Assembly (NCBI GenBank): GCA_036850595.1
Contig: CM072152.1
Coordinates: forward strand, 62,001-126,000
Direction of reading: 5' to 3'
Length of the DNA: 64,000 bases
Origin: Rhyacichthys aspro
Taxonomy: Eukaryota > Chordata > Actinopteri > Gobiiformes > Rhyacichthyidae
In this document: piece by piece, positions 1-11,619 of the stretch
Numbering within the stretch: the first letter of the stretch is position 1
How the letters are laid out: each line of letters starts with the position of its first letter
Position numbers and translations under genes: made by a program
The notes under the pieces: generated by a model
The model's input: only the letters and a program-made list of their open reading frames with translations
What the model was told of the DNA's origin: nothing
The model's database searches: none

Positions 1-1078
1 AAAATTATCAGTTGTACATGCTGTATTCATTTGGGGGGAAGAAACACTAAGTTGTTCCAAATAAAAACATTAAAATCTGCCCTAACTTAAACGTATATAG
101 ATTATAAGCAAACGTTCTTCCCTTGACCTAACAGTAGGACAGTGTTAAGTTGTCACAACTTGAATACTTGCTGAGTATTGTTGACATTTTTGAGTACTTT
201 GATGTGCAGCAGGGGGCAGCACCACCGTACTTCAACTTGCACCGTGCCCAAATCAGTAGAAGAAGTACATTTTGCCCGGGCTTTTTCCGACCACACGCTG
301 TTCTTTTGACCGAGAGGATGCTCGAAAAACAGATATCCCAGTTTTCTCAAGGTTTCTTGGTGAGTAACTTTGGAGTTTTTATCGATACATCTTGTTGTTT
401 TGGATCTTATAAGTGGGCGAGATTAGTTTAAAGTTGATTATTAACATATAAAGTGTACAAATAGTTTAATATTGTGTTCAACAGCAGCCGTATCGACACT
501 GCGCCACGCATTTTTAATTTAGCGAGATTTGAACAGCAGTGGTTGGCGGTGGACTCTTTATTTCTTTACATTGACGGCAGAGAAAATAGTCTTTTTATTC
601 ATTTTTCAGATGTAGCCTATCATGGTTAGTGTTTTGTAGTTTGCCAGCTAACACATTACGTTAAAGCAGAGAAAACCAAGTCTCTAGTTATTGTACCTTG
701 GGGGCAGCCTTTTATTTAATTTTTTCTTTAAATAGGTATCTGTTTAGCAAAATATACATTTGTTCGAATCAAGCTAAAGGCCACACAATATTACTTTGCT
801 TTACTTTTTTCCTATTTTTGCATTTATATTATAGTTCATTTTAAATCTTTAATATTGCATTCTGAAATAATTTAAGCAAACGAGTTTTGTTTTTGTAGTC
901 TAAAAAATACAACGTGCAAACCCTGTAAATCACAATCTCTAGTGGCTGTGACATTTTTTGTTGGCTTTATTATCATCCATTATCATTGTCATTGCCATAA
1001 AACAATTATAAAAGAACATAATTAAATCTACATATACTTACTACAGTATTCTCTTGTTTTCTAAAAGTTTGTTTGCAG
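1..1078. other. AT-rich flank without recognisable gene
   Basis: I see no conserved coding sequence or known repeat here. A GT donor-like site (CTTG|GTGAGT, near 360) follows a short GC-richer patch at about 205-330. That could be a leader exon of the broken gene starting at 1079, but nothing else supports it. The rest is AT-rich with simple A/T runs. The stretch ends in a polypyrimidine tract and an AG acceptor at 1077-1078. Confidence 0.4.
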
Positions 1079-1673
1079 CACATAGGATTTTTTTTCCTCA
1101 GGAAAGACTAATTCCCAAACATCATTTTCTGGAACACTACCAACAGCTGATAAAGGCATATGGTCCACTTGTATTTTTCTGGACCATGCGCTTTGAAGCA
1201 AAGCACAGCTTTTTTAAACGTGTGGTTAGGCATACTCAGTGTTTCCGAAACATCCTATTATCTCTAGCAGTGAAACATCAGTTAATGCTTGCTTATCATT
1301 TACATGGAAATGAGGTTGTTAAACCATATCTACAGGTAACTAAACTGTCAACAGTGGATATCAGCGTGCTAAGGGAAGACATAAAGAAAGCACTGGAAAT
1401 TAAATTTCCTGGTGAGTCAAATGTCCAGATTGGAAACATGTTGTGTTATGGTGGCACCAACTACTCCAAAGGAATGATCTTGGCCTATGGTTCCACTGGT
1501 GGTTTGCCAGATTTTGTTGAGCTGATTCAGGTAGCTGTTGTGAAAGGAACTGTTAGCTTTATTGTACAATGTTTAAATGCATGGTATACTGAACATCTTA
1601 GAAGCTATGTGCTTGAAAAAACAGGAACTTTGAAAGTTTGGTTACCCTGAAACGGTACATTCATGTACCCTAA
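1079..1673 (+). pseudogene. C-terminal exon of a multicopy teleost protein family, broken near its end
   Basis: An AG acceptor at 1077-1078 opens a reading frame of about 190 codons. Its text (RLIPKHHFLEHY, FWTMRFEAKHSFFKRV, a NILLSLAVKHQ block, a GSTGGLPDF block) I recognise as the C-terminal part of an unnamed, highly repeated fish protein, usually next to zinc-finger or transposase-like sequence. The frame stops at 1648-1650. The usual family end (VTLKRYIHV then stop) is present one frame over at 1641-1673, so a frameshift, probably with loss of about 30 residues, lies just before. N-terminal exons were not found in 1-1078, so this copy is also 5' truncated. A SAMD3-like gene follows on the same strand 475 bp downstream. 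No biochemical role can be assigned. Confidence 0.6.
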
Positions 1674-2139
1674 ATATCTCAAATATACTATACTGTACTT
1701 TTCTTTCCTTATAAAACCTTAAAACTAAATAATACATTTTTCGATATTGTCAATTCAAATACACTTTAAAATACAACTTTTACCCTTCATTTATTTTACC
1801 ATACACTAAAGGCTTCCATTATTTTGGATTTGAATCAGGACTACTAGCTTTAAAATTTTATTCTACAAGTGTCCACAAGATGGCGCGATGTGCCCTAATG
1901 TTGTCTAAGGTCTAATGTATGTATTTGAGTTTTAAATTATTATCAAGGCCTGAGATGGTTCAATGACTGGCACATTTTGTTCTTTTTTTTTTTTTTTTTT
2001 TTTTTTGCAATACCATTTTGTAATAGAAAAAGCTCACATATTTGACAGATTTAAAGATCAGTATATTTAAGTCAGTGTATTTAATGTTTGTGAATATGTA
2101 CAAAAATTCTTATGGTTTAATTATTTGTCTTTGTTACAG
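1674..2139. other. spacer between the two broken genes
   Basis: This AT-rich spacer contains a T26-type homopolymer run near 1985-2006. It ends in a pyrimidine-rich acceptor (TTGTTACAG, AG at 2138-2139) directly before the next start codon. No coding sequence was seen. Confidence 0.4.
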
Positions 2140-3929
2140 GGACAACAATGTCTCATCCAGCCAGGCTGCACGTTATTCTAAAAGACCATGACATACGGAA
2201 ACTTGATTTGCCGGATGGGATTCCTTAAACCGTGTTTCAACTTGAGTCACTTGTGAAAGAAACATTTGCACTTGATGACAACATTGCACTACACTGTAAA
2301 GATAAGGATTTTGAGGAATATTTCTCTCTTACGTCAACAAATGACATCAAGGACAAAGACACTATAAAGGTTGTGCCCATAGTGAAACCACCTACGGTTA
2401 CACTAAACTTCACCGAAATAGACAGTTCATTTCAAAATCCATCTGTATCCTCCATGCCGAGCCCAGCAAGCCAAGCATCATTGTCCTCAACATATGCGAA
2501 CAGCAGCTCGTCCTCTGGATCGCAAGACACAATAATGCTTTCATCACCTGAACCCCCACCTGAGCACCGGTCCGAGCGCTGGCCAACTGAGAATTTCCCT
2601 GTGCCTCGCTTTGCGTACGACACGGAACTAGTGCTAGCATCAGGTAATGAAGCATATATGAAAGAAGGAGTTCGGCTAAACTTCACAACTGTACTCACTG
2701 ACATTCTGGACAAGTTGGCGGAGACCATATTTCAGTACGTAGCTTATCCCACAAGTGACCAGCTAGCTGATGTGGCTGAGGCTTTAATTCAGAAACACCC
2801 ATGCCTCAAGGAACCAGGATCATACAATGGTAGCTATGGCTGGCTCCATCGCCTGAAGTAGAAAATGGGCAATTATAGGGCCAAATTAAAAAATATCAGA
2901 TGCCCTGAACTCTACGTCAATTCGCTTGAAGGCAAACGAGCTAATGAAAAAGCCCCAGCAAAAAATGTCAAAAAGCCGAGAAAGGCGGAGGTCAACTATC
3001 TACCACCCCCCCAGTAAGAAAGACTAAAGCTTCTGGATGAAGTTAAAAAAAAGAACAACCACCAAATAGTAAGCGAAAAAATGATGATGACGTTCTCGCT
3101 ACGAAGACAGGAAGTGGTAAATGAAGCACCACCTATCAGTGACTTGAAAGATAGATGGCCGGCACTCTTTCTTCCATTTCAGGTAATTTTTCATTTTTTC
3201 TGTATGTAAATGGTTTTATTTTTTGTGGGGGTTTAGAGTTTAAAAAACATTGGTAAAGTACACTTTACTTTCAAAATTTCCCCTTGTGTCTTTAAATAGA
3301 TCAACGAAGAGTTCAAAAAGATTACAACAGTTAACCTTGAGGCTACGTGAACAAACTGGACCTGTACACCCCAAAGATAATAACTCTGGTCTCGTCCAGA
3401 GGAGGGGCAGCCAAATCTAAAGTTCAGCATTTAAAAGACAAGCTTCTTCAGGTATGAATAAATGTAAAATATGTTGGGGTTTTTTAGGTTAACTTGACAT
3501 TTTAAGATCTGTTATATAAATAATTAATATGCATTGAGACAGTATTATGTTTGTAAACAATAATGAAAATTAACAAATTCATTTTCTTTATCTACACTAG
3601 GGCTGTGCTGCGATTACAGTTTGTTTTTTTTTAAATATATTTCTATAGAACGAGTCGGTGGAAGGGAGGAGGGAGTTTGTCATACGTGCCATCATGATCT
3701 GTCTAAGAGAAAAGGAGCAAGATCTTTTTGTTGAACAGTTGGTAAGTTCACTATAATAGAGATTATTTCAAGAAAGTGACAGGCAAAAAAGTTAGTCTTA
3801 GTGTCATATTTTATGGTATTTTCAGGTATCAAAATGTAAATTAAAAAGAATGCAGTGTTTTTTATATGATTTATTGTTTTTTTTTGTTTTTTTATTCAAA
3901 CATTACATTCAGGTGTTGAAAAGCACACA

Positions 3930-4611
3930 GCATTTCATATAACACGCAGCATTTCATATAACGTAGTTCTCGAGAATGGTCTTGGTCTTGAGACCGCAAA
4001 GTCTTGGTCTTCTCTCAGTCTCGACTCCTCAAAGTCTTGGTCTTGTCTCGGCCTTGACTCCTCAAAGTCTTGGTCTTGTATCGGTCTCGACTCCTCAAAG
4101 TCTTGGTCTTGGTCTCGGTACCCTGTGGTCTCGAATAGGTCGAATAAAATGGTGTGTGTTATATGTAGTGTTGTAGTCAAGATCGCACTGCCTGAGACCA
4201 AGACCTATTCGAGACCACAGGGTACCGAGACCAAGACAAGACCAAGACTTTGAGGAGCTGAGACCGAGACAAGACCAAGACCAAGGGACCCCGAGTCTTA
4301 GTCTACCAGTGTGTGCGCAGCCCGTCCATGCTGTTGTTCCGCTGCAGCGGGGAGTCAAACGAAAGGCGCCGTGCTCAAAAGCAAAACTACTGATTGACCT
4401 TAACTCACATTTAGAGAGTGGCCGAGACAGTGACAAGACTGAGTAAAAATGCGCTCGAGACCGAGACCTTGGGATAGCGGTCTCGAGACCAAGACAGTTC
4501 TCGAGAACACCACCATTTCATATAACAGACGCTCCATTTCATATAACACACACCATTTCATATAAAACACACACACACCATTTCATATAAAACACACACA
4601 CACCGTTTCAT

Positions 4612-4642
<31 letters not shown>

Positions 4643-4850
4643 CATTTCATATAACACACACACGCGCACACACTATTTCATATAACACACCATTTCATAT
4701 AACATACATGCACACACCATTTCATATAACACACACCCCATTTCATACAACACACACCCCATTTCATATAACACACACACCATTTCATATAACACACACC
4801 CCATTTCATATAACACACACACCATTTCATATAACACACACACCGTTTTG
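3930..4850. repeat. minisatellite, unit about 20 bp (CATTTCATATAACACACAC)
   Basis: About 16 copies of a 19-25 bp unit with a constant CATTTCATATAA core and a variable CA tail. Two copies lie before 3966 and the rest at 4512-4845. Longer CA runs occur at 4617-4641. The array sits in the last intron of the SAMD3-like pseudogene and is split in two by the foldback repeat. Confidence 0.9.
3966..4508. repeat. foldback/MITE-like palindromic repeat rich in GAGACCAAGAC
   Basis: The two ends are imperfect inverted copies (GTTCTCGAGAAtGG at the left; the complement of its CTTGGTCTyGAGACCGC continuation at the right). Inside is a perfect 31-bp inverted pair, 4111-4141 and 4202-4232, around a 60-bp loop. 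The left arm contains three tandem copies of CTCCTCAAAGTCTTGGTCTT. It lies within the minisatellite; target duplication is unclear because the flanks are repetitive. No coding capacity. Confidence 0.7.
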
Positions 4851-5186
4851 AAATAAATAAATACAATTAAGAATAAACTTATACTAACAGAAATTAAACT
4901 TGTTTCAGGAGGAGGGTGTCAGCTGCGCCACACAGAGTGCAATGAGAATTGTGATATCGAGACGAGCTTCAAGCACGGCTACAGTCATCATTGAAGAAAC
5001 AGACGTGTTGGAGGTGCCAGATGTTGCCCAGGCCTGTGCGTTGCTAATGGGGCTAATTTATGCCATCAACCTCAGCTATCCCAAACAACTAAAGAATACA
5101 TTCGAGGTATTTCAAAGAGTATTTCTAGAACTTGATGGACTCAAAGCTAGCCCCAAGTCATGTCGCTAAAAAGTAAGTTGTGTTAA

Positions 5187-5877
5187 ATTGTGATAAGAAT
5201 ATGAATAAGAAGCTTTATTTGCCAAGTGCAATAGCTGAGGTTCATGGCATAGATTACCACAAGTAAATGCTTGAATATTTCTCAACTTATAGCACACCTA
5301 AAAGTCCACACCAAGGTCCGCACTTACAACACGACAATTATTCCATTGTTTTTTTTGTTTTTTTGTTTGTTTTTATAAAGTTTGCAAAATTTTGCATAGT
5401 GTTCTGCGTCCTGATTGGCTAAGGGAGAACTCGCTCATTGTGTTCCGCATCCTGATTGGCTAAGGGTCTGTAGACCATTGTCAATCAATCTCCTCCGTGT
5501 CGTGTCTCCTGTACAGTACAGAATGTGTTCGGCTTGCCAAATTTACATAAATGTTCTATCGCTATCAGTGTGACTCTGAAGTGCTGTATGGCAATAAATT
5601 GTATCGTCATTGTCTTGTGGTAAAGATCAAAAGGTTGGTCATAAAAAAATCTATTAAACCAGTATTTTGTGTGTGTGTTTTTTTTATTAGCCAAGAGTTA
5701 TAGAATCCAATTTGTGTATTTTGTATAAATATATATTTTCACAAAGTTTAAGTTGATACAGATGAAATATATATTGATTAGATTATTAGACATTTGAGTA
5801 CAATGGAATAAGGAAAAAACGGTAGAACACCTGAAATAAAATAGTTTTGACAACTTATTGTTAGCATACAAATTTTA
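5187..5877. other. spacer with a duplicated CCAAT-containing segment
   Basis: No gene was seen. The segment TCCTGATTGGCTAAGGG occurs twice (around 5409 and 5450), each preceded by a GTGTTCyGC motif; ATTGG is the reverse of a CCAAT box. A 5' portion (about 5203-5270, TTTATTTGCCAAGTGCAA) resembles the 3' end of dispersed fish retroelements. The rest is AT-rich. Confidence 0.4.
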
Positions 5878-5881
5878 TTAA

Positions 5882-6937
5882 AGGTGGAATAGAAGATGTT
5901 TGCGAACAGTCAGACAGCAGCGACTGTTAGCCAGTTTTTGAAAAATGCGCATGCGCAAGACCAGCCGACTTGTTTCACAGTTCTTTCCGAGTTCCCGCCT
6001 CCAAAACAACATACACGCGTCCATTGATTGTTAGAAAATTGAAATAGAGTAGCCCTGCCTGTAACGTTTTACAATAATAAGAAATGACTTCTAACTTGTG
6101 CCCACCAAAAAGAATAGCAATCAAACATTACATGTGTCTAACAAATACAGTGACAAAACACCAGATAATACTCCCAACTAGTAGTTTTTAATATGACAAC
6201 AAAACATTGAGCCTAAAACTTACCTGTCGAGCAGAAATTTGGCGACCAATGCTTCCGTTAGTATTCCTCGCTGTGCCTTCAGCGCTCGCCATCGCTCAAA
6301 CGATGCACCAAGAACAACTCTGGTTTTGTTTCTTTCATCTGCCATCTTTTTCCTTTTCGCAGCCACCTCAAACATAGTCTTTCTTTTACAGTTAGTTCTT
6401 TGCAGCCATTGTGTAAAACCTTGCTAACGACAAAAAATATTAACTAGATATAAATGTAGCCTGAAGCTAACGAGGAGTTGCTAGGTGAACAAACTAAAGC
6501 TAACGGATGGAGCTAACGCTAGTTAAACAGACTGTCTCTCCTATCTACACAAATAAATAAAGAAAAAAAGGGAAATAGATGACTATGTGGTCCTGACAAT
6601 GGAGCTGCACGAAGGAGCAGTCTGTGCCTGACAGTGAAGCTGCACAGTGAGGCTGTTTAACGGTAGCAACGCAAAAGCAGCTGTAAACAGAATACAGGAA
6701 CGCGCACGCTTCCAGCCTCACGTAGCAGGAGTGATTGACAGGCTGATTGACCAATAGAACACGCGATGAGAGCGTTTTTGATTGGTTAATGTTTTTAAGG
6801 CACCACCACTTCCACAATTGACATATAATAAATTTTATTTTTCAAGACATCTTATTTTCCGATGTCTTATATGCAAGTAAAAACAAATTTATAAAATATA
6901 ACAAAAAATGTTTACAAAAACATATTCTATTCCACCT
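5882..6937. mobile_element. TTAA-flanked DNA transposon (Kolobok- or piggyBac-type), non-autonomous
   Basis: TTAA target duplications are at 5878-5881 and 6938-6941. The element starts AGGTGGAATAGAAGATG and ends with its near-exact complement (CATATTCTATTCCACCT), a terminal inverted repeat of at least 17 bp with one mismatch. TTAA targets are used by piggyBac and Kolobok superfamilies; the AGGT start fits Kolobok better, but that is inference. No transposase is seen in 1056 bp. It carries a spliced exon on the minus strand and several ATTGG (CCAAT) motifs at the right end. Confidence 0.8.
6224..6375 (-). pseudogene. small spliced exon carried inside the TTAA element
   Basis: On the minus strand an ATG at 6375 (or the in-frame ATG at 6345) opens a frame containing SFERWRALKAQRG and LVAKFLLD, ending in a strong donor (CGACAG|GTAAGT) at 6224/6223. 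The pattern (F/Y)ERWR...FLLD is one I associate with N-terminal parts of multicopy fish proteins. No second exon was found in the element, so it is a 5' fragment or an exon captured from a longer autonomous relative. About 50 codons; function unknown. Confidence 0.45.
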
Positions 6938-6941
6938 TTAA

Positions 6942-7956
6942 TCCTAAGTTTGTTCAACTCAAGAAACCATTTACAGTAACAAATAATTCATGTTTGTTGT
7001 ATTTGGTCTTTGAGTTCGTCTAACAATAAAGGTTTCTAAAGATGAACTTAATACTTGCTTATCTCACACAACTTAAAAAAATTAACGCAAACAGTTAGCA
7101 TAATGAATTTAAGTTAAGCCAGGGAAATATTTTTTTCAGTGTAAGGAAAGTACTAGGGAGAAGTGAAGAACAAAATCCACTTGTTCCTGAGGAGGTTAAG
7201 AAGTGAAAAGGACTGACTGGAATACTTTTTCACAAAGCAATACTAACACCTAACTCTTAACAATGACTCTCTGAGACCTAAGAGTCAAGAGCAACATGGA
7301 AACTTGGAAAAAGGAAACTTCAACAACTAACACTTTTGTTTGTAATACATGAGCTGTTCTAACCTAATTATTTTCTAGGGTGGTGGGCAATTGCTTCAAC
7401 AGACATTTTACCAACAGGGTCCCACTCAGGAACATTGTGCATTTGAGATCAATACCAGCAGCCATTTATACAGGCTTGATTTGACAACGTAAGATCCAAT
7501 GAAGGCCATCCAACTGCCAGAGACTGCTTATGTTTACAGGCAAACACAAAAAAGATGAGGTTCTTGTTGGGATGAGTCCAATCCAGAATCCAGATATTCA
7601 CCTGGTATGAACACTTGTATCCTTTTGGAAAGTTGCTTAATATCTGAATTGCTAAGTTGAATTTAAATGCAAGATTTAAGACTTTCAATGTCTATATTGC
7701 ACTACATAATCACTTTATATTTTAATGTTTATATTGCTCATTCATTTTCATTACATATTTTATATATTTGTATTTTATATTTCTTTAGTTCTGTGTTACA
7801 TTTTCTCTTGTTATATCTTGTGTGTTGTATATCTATTTTGCTATTGGTTGCAGGTTAAACAAAAACAAACAAGCATTTTACTGTGCATTTGGTTAATAAA
7901 TCTTATCCATCTTGAAGAAGAACATAGGTAGTAATGTAGATAATTGTTTGGCATGG
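6942..7956. other. AT-rich spacer, nothing recognised
   Basis: Only short chance reading frames and AT-rich text are present. No splice-bounded exon, repeat border or structural RNA was recognised. Confidence 0.4.
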
Positions 7957-7958
7957 TA

Positions 7959-8276
7959 CCGTATTTCCCAGACTATAGAGCGCATCTAAATATAAGCAAC
8001 ACCCACTAAAATTTAAAAGAAATATATATTTTGTCACATATAAGCCGCACCGGACTATAAGCCGCCGATATCCAGGCTGAGAAATAAGATATTTACATTG
8101 AAAGATTTTGTACCATAAGTGTTCATACCGGAACTGATTGTTTCCGAACAGTGCCTGTAACACGGCAGTAAAAGTGCTGATCAAACAAAACACAAAAGTC
8201 ATTGATGGTTTTATTCATCTTCCGCATGGTTCTAAGCGTGGGAAAAAAGTAGCGGCTTATAGTCCAGAAAATACGG
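7959..8276. mobile_element. TA-flanked MITE, 318 bp
   Basis: TA duplications are at 7957-7958 and 8277-8278. The left end reads CCGTATTTCCCAGACTATAG; the right end is its complement with few changes (CTATAGTCCAGAAAATACGG without its first C, read TATAGTCCAGAAAATACGG). Internal ATAAGCCGCACCGGACTATA text is typical of an abundant vertebrate MITE. There is no coding capacity. The TA target suggests mobilisation by a Tc1/mariner-like transposase. Confidence 0.75.
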
Positions 8277-8278
8277 TA

Positions 8279-10925
8279 ATCATTTTCTGTCCACAGGCCC
8301 AAGAACAACAAAAAAATCATTCTTTAGACCCTTTTAGTGTTGTAAATATGAAAAGTGTGCCTGAACAGATGCTGTTGGTGAATAACAACCTACATGTGTT
8401 TAATGTCGATGCTAGTAACTGGTTAAATTTTTAGCAGTTATTTAAAGGCTACACGTTAAATATCACTGTGGATAGCAGAGTGGGAGATAAGTAAGAGGTT
8501 CAGTATTTAGTGGCTAATAAATACTCATATTTGATCAAGAAGGGCATAGACATTTGCACCTGGACATTAATCGTAACCTGTGAGTAAGTGTGGTAAGTTA
8601 ACTCATATAGTTCCAAGCTAATGTGCTTACTGTTGCTGCCTACACAGTTCACATCATGTACACAACAGCATTTTGTTGTTTCAAAACATCTTAACTGGTT
8701 TTGGTTTTCCTGTAATCTGCAACTGTTATCAATGTGTGCACACAGTTTTAATGACTTCACTTGAGTAAGTGTCACTGGTTCAGAAGTGGTTAGAAATAAA
8801 TCTACAGGAACTAGTAAGTAAAAGTAAATTTTGTAATTAACTATTACCAAACAGTACTACACATGTAAAGAAAAATAATAATAAAAGCTACCTGGTTACC
8901 TTAACAATATTAAGCTGAATGTATCTCTGTTTCCAGGGGGCAGGAGCGGACCTTTCATGGAACTTGGAAAAGTGGGGTCCTGCTCCCTGATATTCTGCAG
9001 TGGTTTGGAGGCTTACAACTGTGTCCCATACGACCAGCCTTACGGTACATGCCTTTTAAGATTATTTTATTCTAAGATAAAGGATTTAAAGATAGTGGCC
9101 TTACACACCCCATTAATGTGTAAACTTACTGCTGCAGACAAAGCAACTTATAATACAGAATTACAAGTAAAGTACTAGACCTTCCACTCGCTACTCAAGG
9201 AGGAACATGTAGAGTAATTTGAACTAAAGCTGCTCTTATGTTTCTGTGGAAACTGCGTTAGAGGTTTGGATTAGGTTTTAGGATTAGGTGTATTTTACCG
9301 TTGCATCCAGAGCATAGGGAGATGGTTTAGTTACATTTTGTATAGCTGAAGTTTTACTTATTGATAACATGTGTGTCTTAAAATGTAGTGACATTGCAAT
9401 ACGGTATAAATAAAATAAATTAACTTAAGCACAGAGAATAAATTACTGGGGGTAGACGTTTGGTAATGAGTGCCCATTTCACCATACATACATATGTGTT
9501 TTTGTTAGAAACATTATTCATTCATACTCGGGGATTAGTGACTAATGAGACGTATGTCTCAGTGCTTTGGGGGTCCCTGGGGTTTGGGTCATTTAAATCC
9601 ATTAATACAGCTCACATTACTGCAATACTATTTTACACTGGTAATTGCTATTTCTGTTATGTCATGAAAATGATTGAACATGGATTTAATGATTTTGTGT
9701 TGATTAAATGTAACGGTGTGAGTATGCTTTCATGGTTAAAATTCTCTTTAAGGGTTTATTTAAGTTTAAAACCACATGTAAAGGGTTTAAAGAGGAAGGA
9801 TCAGTTGGAGAATTTTGGATCTATTATACGGTTATTATGCCCTGAACCATGGTCTCTGTCAACAGATAGACTCAGACGGCAGGATAACATGTCTCCAACC
9901 TCGAGCCCTATCAACTGAATAACATCTCTTTTGTATTGGCATTGTTTGCCCACTGACCTTCTATTACACTTTATAATCTCAGTCCTATGAAAGCATGGCC
10001 AGACTTGAATGTTCAGGACCATGCTGTGTTGACTGTTCAGCTGTCTTCGGGCTTGTATGTGATGGTAATAAACTTCTCCTGCTTAGGTCATCCAGAGTCT
10101 CTGCTGTCAATGTGTTCCAATACTTTTTAGCTCTAAGGCAGCAACCCAATTCTCTTACAATTACAACCAATTCAGATGATAGAAGGCAGACTAGGCACCT
10201 ACTTGCTTATCCCTATGGGAGTAATAAGCGCTAAAAATGGCCCATTCAATGGGATGGTAACAGTCAAATCGGGTGTCTAAGTGTAAAGCCGTCTCTGCGT
10301 CCTTGAAACCTTCTAACGTCAACTTCCGGCATCTCCAGCAGAGGGCGCATATAAGTATTGAAAACCGAAAGACTGAAAGAATGCTGGCCTGTCATAGAAT
10401 ACCATATGCTGTGCCTTTTTGGCCACAAAGCATTAGCTCATTTGGATTCAGACAACAGTGCAGTTTGTTTGCCCAGTAGATTAGTTTTCCTAAATTAGCT
10501 GCTGCTTTTAGTGGTTTGCTTATGGCAACAACAATGATTGTTTATGTCTTAAATCATGTTATAAGATTAGCACTCTTTGCTGTGAACTGTTAGACTAGAC
10601 AGGATCTTTTTTTTTTTTCAATTTTAATTTTAAGATTTGTTTGTAAGTGTATTTAATGGCTTGTGCTGTGTCAAACGATTTATGCACTTGAGTAAGTATT
10701 ATTTATTGTATACAATAATTTTTTGGCTATAAAGATTCTGAAGATGCTGTACAGGCCTCACTGATTTGGGAAATCCTTTCACTTTATTTGTCTCTTTCTC
10801 CCTTTCTTTCTGGAAATAAAACCATGTATGTCTCTATAAATATTCTCAACAAAGCAATGCTATAAAAACAAACGACACAATTCACTCTAAGATAAAACAG
10901 ACTTTCTAAATGATTATTAAGGACA
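8279..10925. other. sequence upstream of CADPS without recognised gene
   Basis: Several reading frames of 60-150 codons occur (the longest at 9460-9918), but none has recognisable domains, splice borders or codon bias. I treat them as chance. CCAGCAGAGGGCGC near 10336 resembles dispersed fish repeat text. A T-run lies near 10608-10619. Confidence 0.4.
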
Positions 10926-11259
10926 GAAGCAGAAGACAGTGAGAAGGCGGGCCAGTAAGAGCAGATCCTCAGTTGGCAGTGTCACAGCGGGGCTCAGCAC
11001 CGCGGCCAGCTCCTCCCCATCCCGATGTTGCTATCAAAGACCCCTCCCCCAGCTCCTCACTTAGACCTTTCCGTGTCAGCCTTACTGAACCGGACTTGCA
11101 AGAACTGCTCCGCGCGTGACTGTGTCAATATGAATGTGTGCGCGCTGTGTCCGTGAGCGCGCCTCGTGACGAGGGTGGGTCTTTCCTTGAAGCAACAGGA
11201 GCCTGCTCAGCGGTGTGTCGACATCTGTTCTCCCGCTCCAGTCCTCTCTCCGCAGCAGC
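10926..11259 (+). promoter_or_regulatory. cadps: probable CADPS promoter and 5'UTR
   Basis: The base composition changes sharply from AT-rich to GC- and CpG-rich here and stays so through exon 1, as expected for a CpG-type promoter with dispersed start sites. A CRE-half-site-like CGTGACG is at about 11164-11170 and GC-rich CCTCCCC blocks lie around 11011-11050. No TATA box is obvious near the start. The exact transcription start cannot be read from the sequence. Confidence 0.5.
11025..11156 (+). other. possible upstream open reading frame (43 codons) before CADPS
   Basis: An ATG at 11025 opens 43 codons ending at TGA 11154-11156, with a second in-frame ATG at 11130. A further overlapping uATG at 11134 ends at 11169. 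If transcription starts upstream of 11025 these would precede the CADPS start by about 100-235 nt and could reduce its translation. The start site is unknown, so this is speculative. Confidence 0.25.
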
Positions 11260-11619
11260 ATGTTGGACCCGTCTTCCAGCGAGGAGGAAGGCGACGAGGT
11301 GCAGGAGGTGGAGCGTAAGGAGGCGGCGGCGGCTCCGAAGAGTCTCGCTGGAGCGCATCTGTCTCCGGGCCGTGCCGCGGTAACTCACAGCGACGGCGTA
11401 GGGCTGCAACCCCGGGGCCGTGGCGCTAACGGTTGCGGGCGGCCATCCAGCCCTAGCCTCTCTGTAGGCAGCGACAAAGAGAAGGAGGACTTGGAGAAGC
11501 TGCAGCGGGAGGAAGAGGAGAGGAAGAAGAGGCTCCAGCTCTATGTGTTCGTCATGCGCTGCATCGCTTATCCGTTTAACGCCAAACAGCCCACAGACAT
11601 GGCCCGCAGGCAGCAGAAG
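11260..11619 (+). CDS. cadps: CADPS (CAPS1) exon 1, N-terminal 120 codons
   Basis: CADPS is the cytosolic/peripheral membrane priming factor for dense-core vesicle and synaptic vesicle exocytosis; it binds PtdIns(4,5)P2 and SNARE proteins. This exon starts MLDPSSSEEEGDE, has an acidic, then Ser/Pro/Gly-rich low-complexity segment (residues about 25-75), then a charged coiled-coil-like stretch (KEKEDLEKLQREEEERKKR) and the strongly conserved LQLYVFVMRCIAYPFNAKQ and MARRQQK. The donor is AAG|GTAGGC at 11619/11620, phase 0. The EKLQREEEERKK and FVMRC wording fits CADPS rather than CADPS2, from memory of the human proteins. The start agrees with the conserved vertebrate N terminus. Which fish duplicate (a or b) it is cannot be decided. 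Confidence 0.96.

Larger units (their letters stand above)
2148..5186 (+). pseudogene. SAMD3-like protein with N-terminal ubiquitin-like/PB1 domain, multi-exon pseudogene
   Basis: The ATG is at 2148, eight bases after an AG acceptor. The first exon encodes an N-terminal ubiquitin/PB1-like domain, marked by HVILKDHDIRKLDLP and DFEEYFSLTSTNDIKDKDTIKVV (read in parts), then a Ser-rich linker and a conserved block. Later pieces lie at about 3300-3451, 3649-3741 and 4909-5186, each with AG/GT borders. This matches the fish 'sterile alpha motif domain-containing protein 3-like' family as I know it. Lesions: TAA at 2226-2228, TAG at 2859-2861 with the family sequence continuing afterwards, a frameshift near 3345, and a one-base loss near 5158 after which the family ending (MSLKSKLC, stop at 5186) is in another frame. 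The last intron contains the minisatellite and foldback repeat. The family's function is unknown to me; this copy is dead. Confidence 0.65.

Noticed and set aside
4512..4850. CRISPR-like array of regular repeats
   Set aside because: Units are contiguous with only CA-length variation between them, no unique spacers, and the genome is vertebrate.
9460..9918. 152-codon open frame upstream of CADPS
   Set aside because: No domain, no convincing start, AT-rich composition typical of chance; overlapping antisense frames of similar quality.
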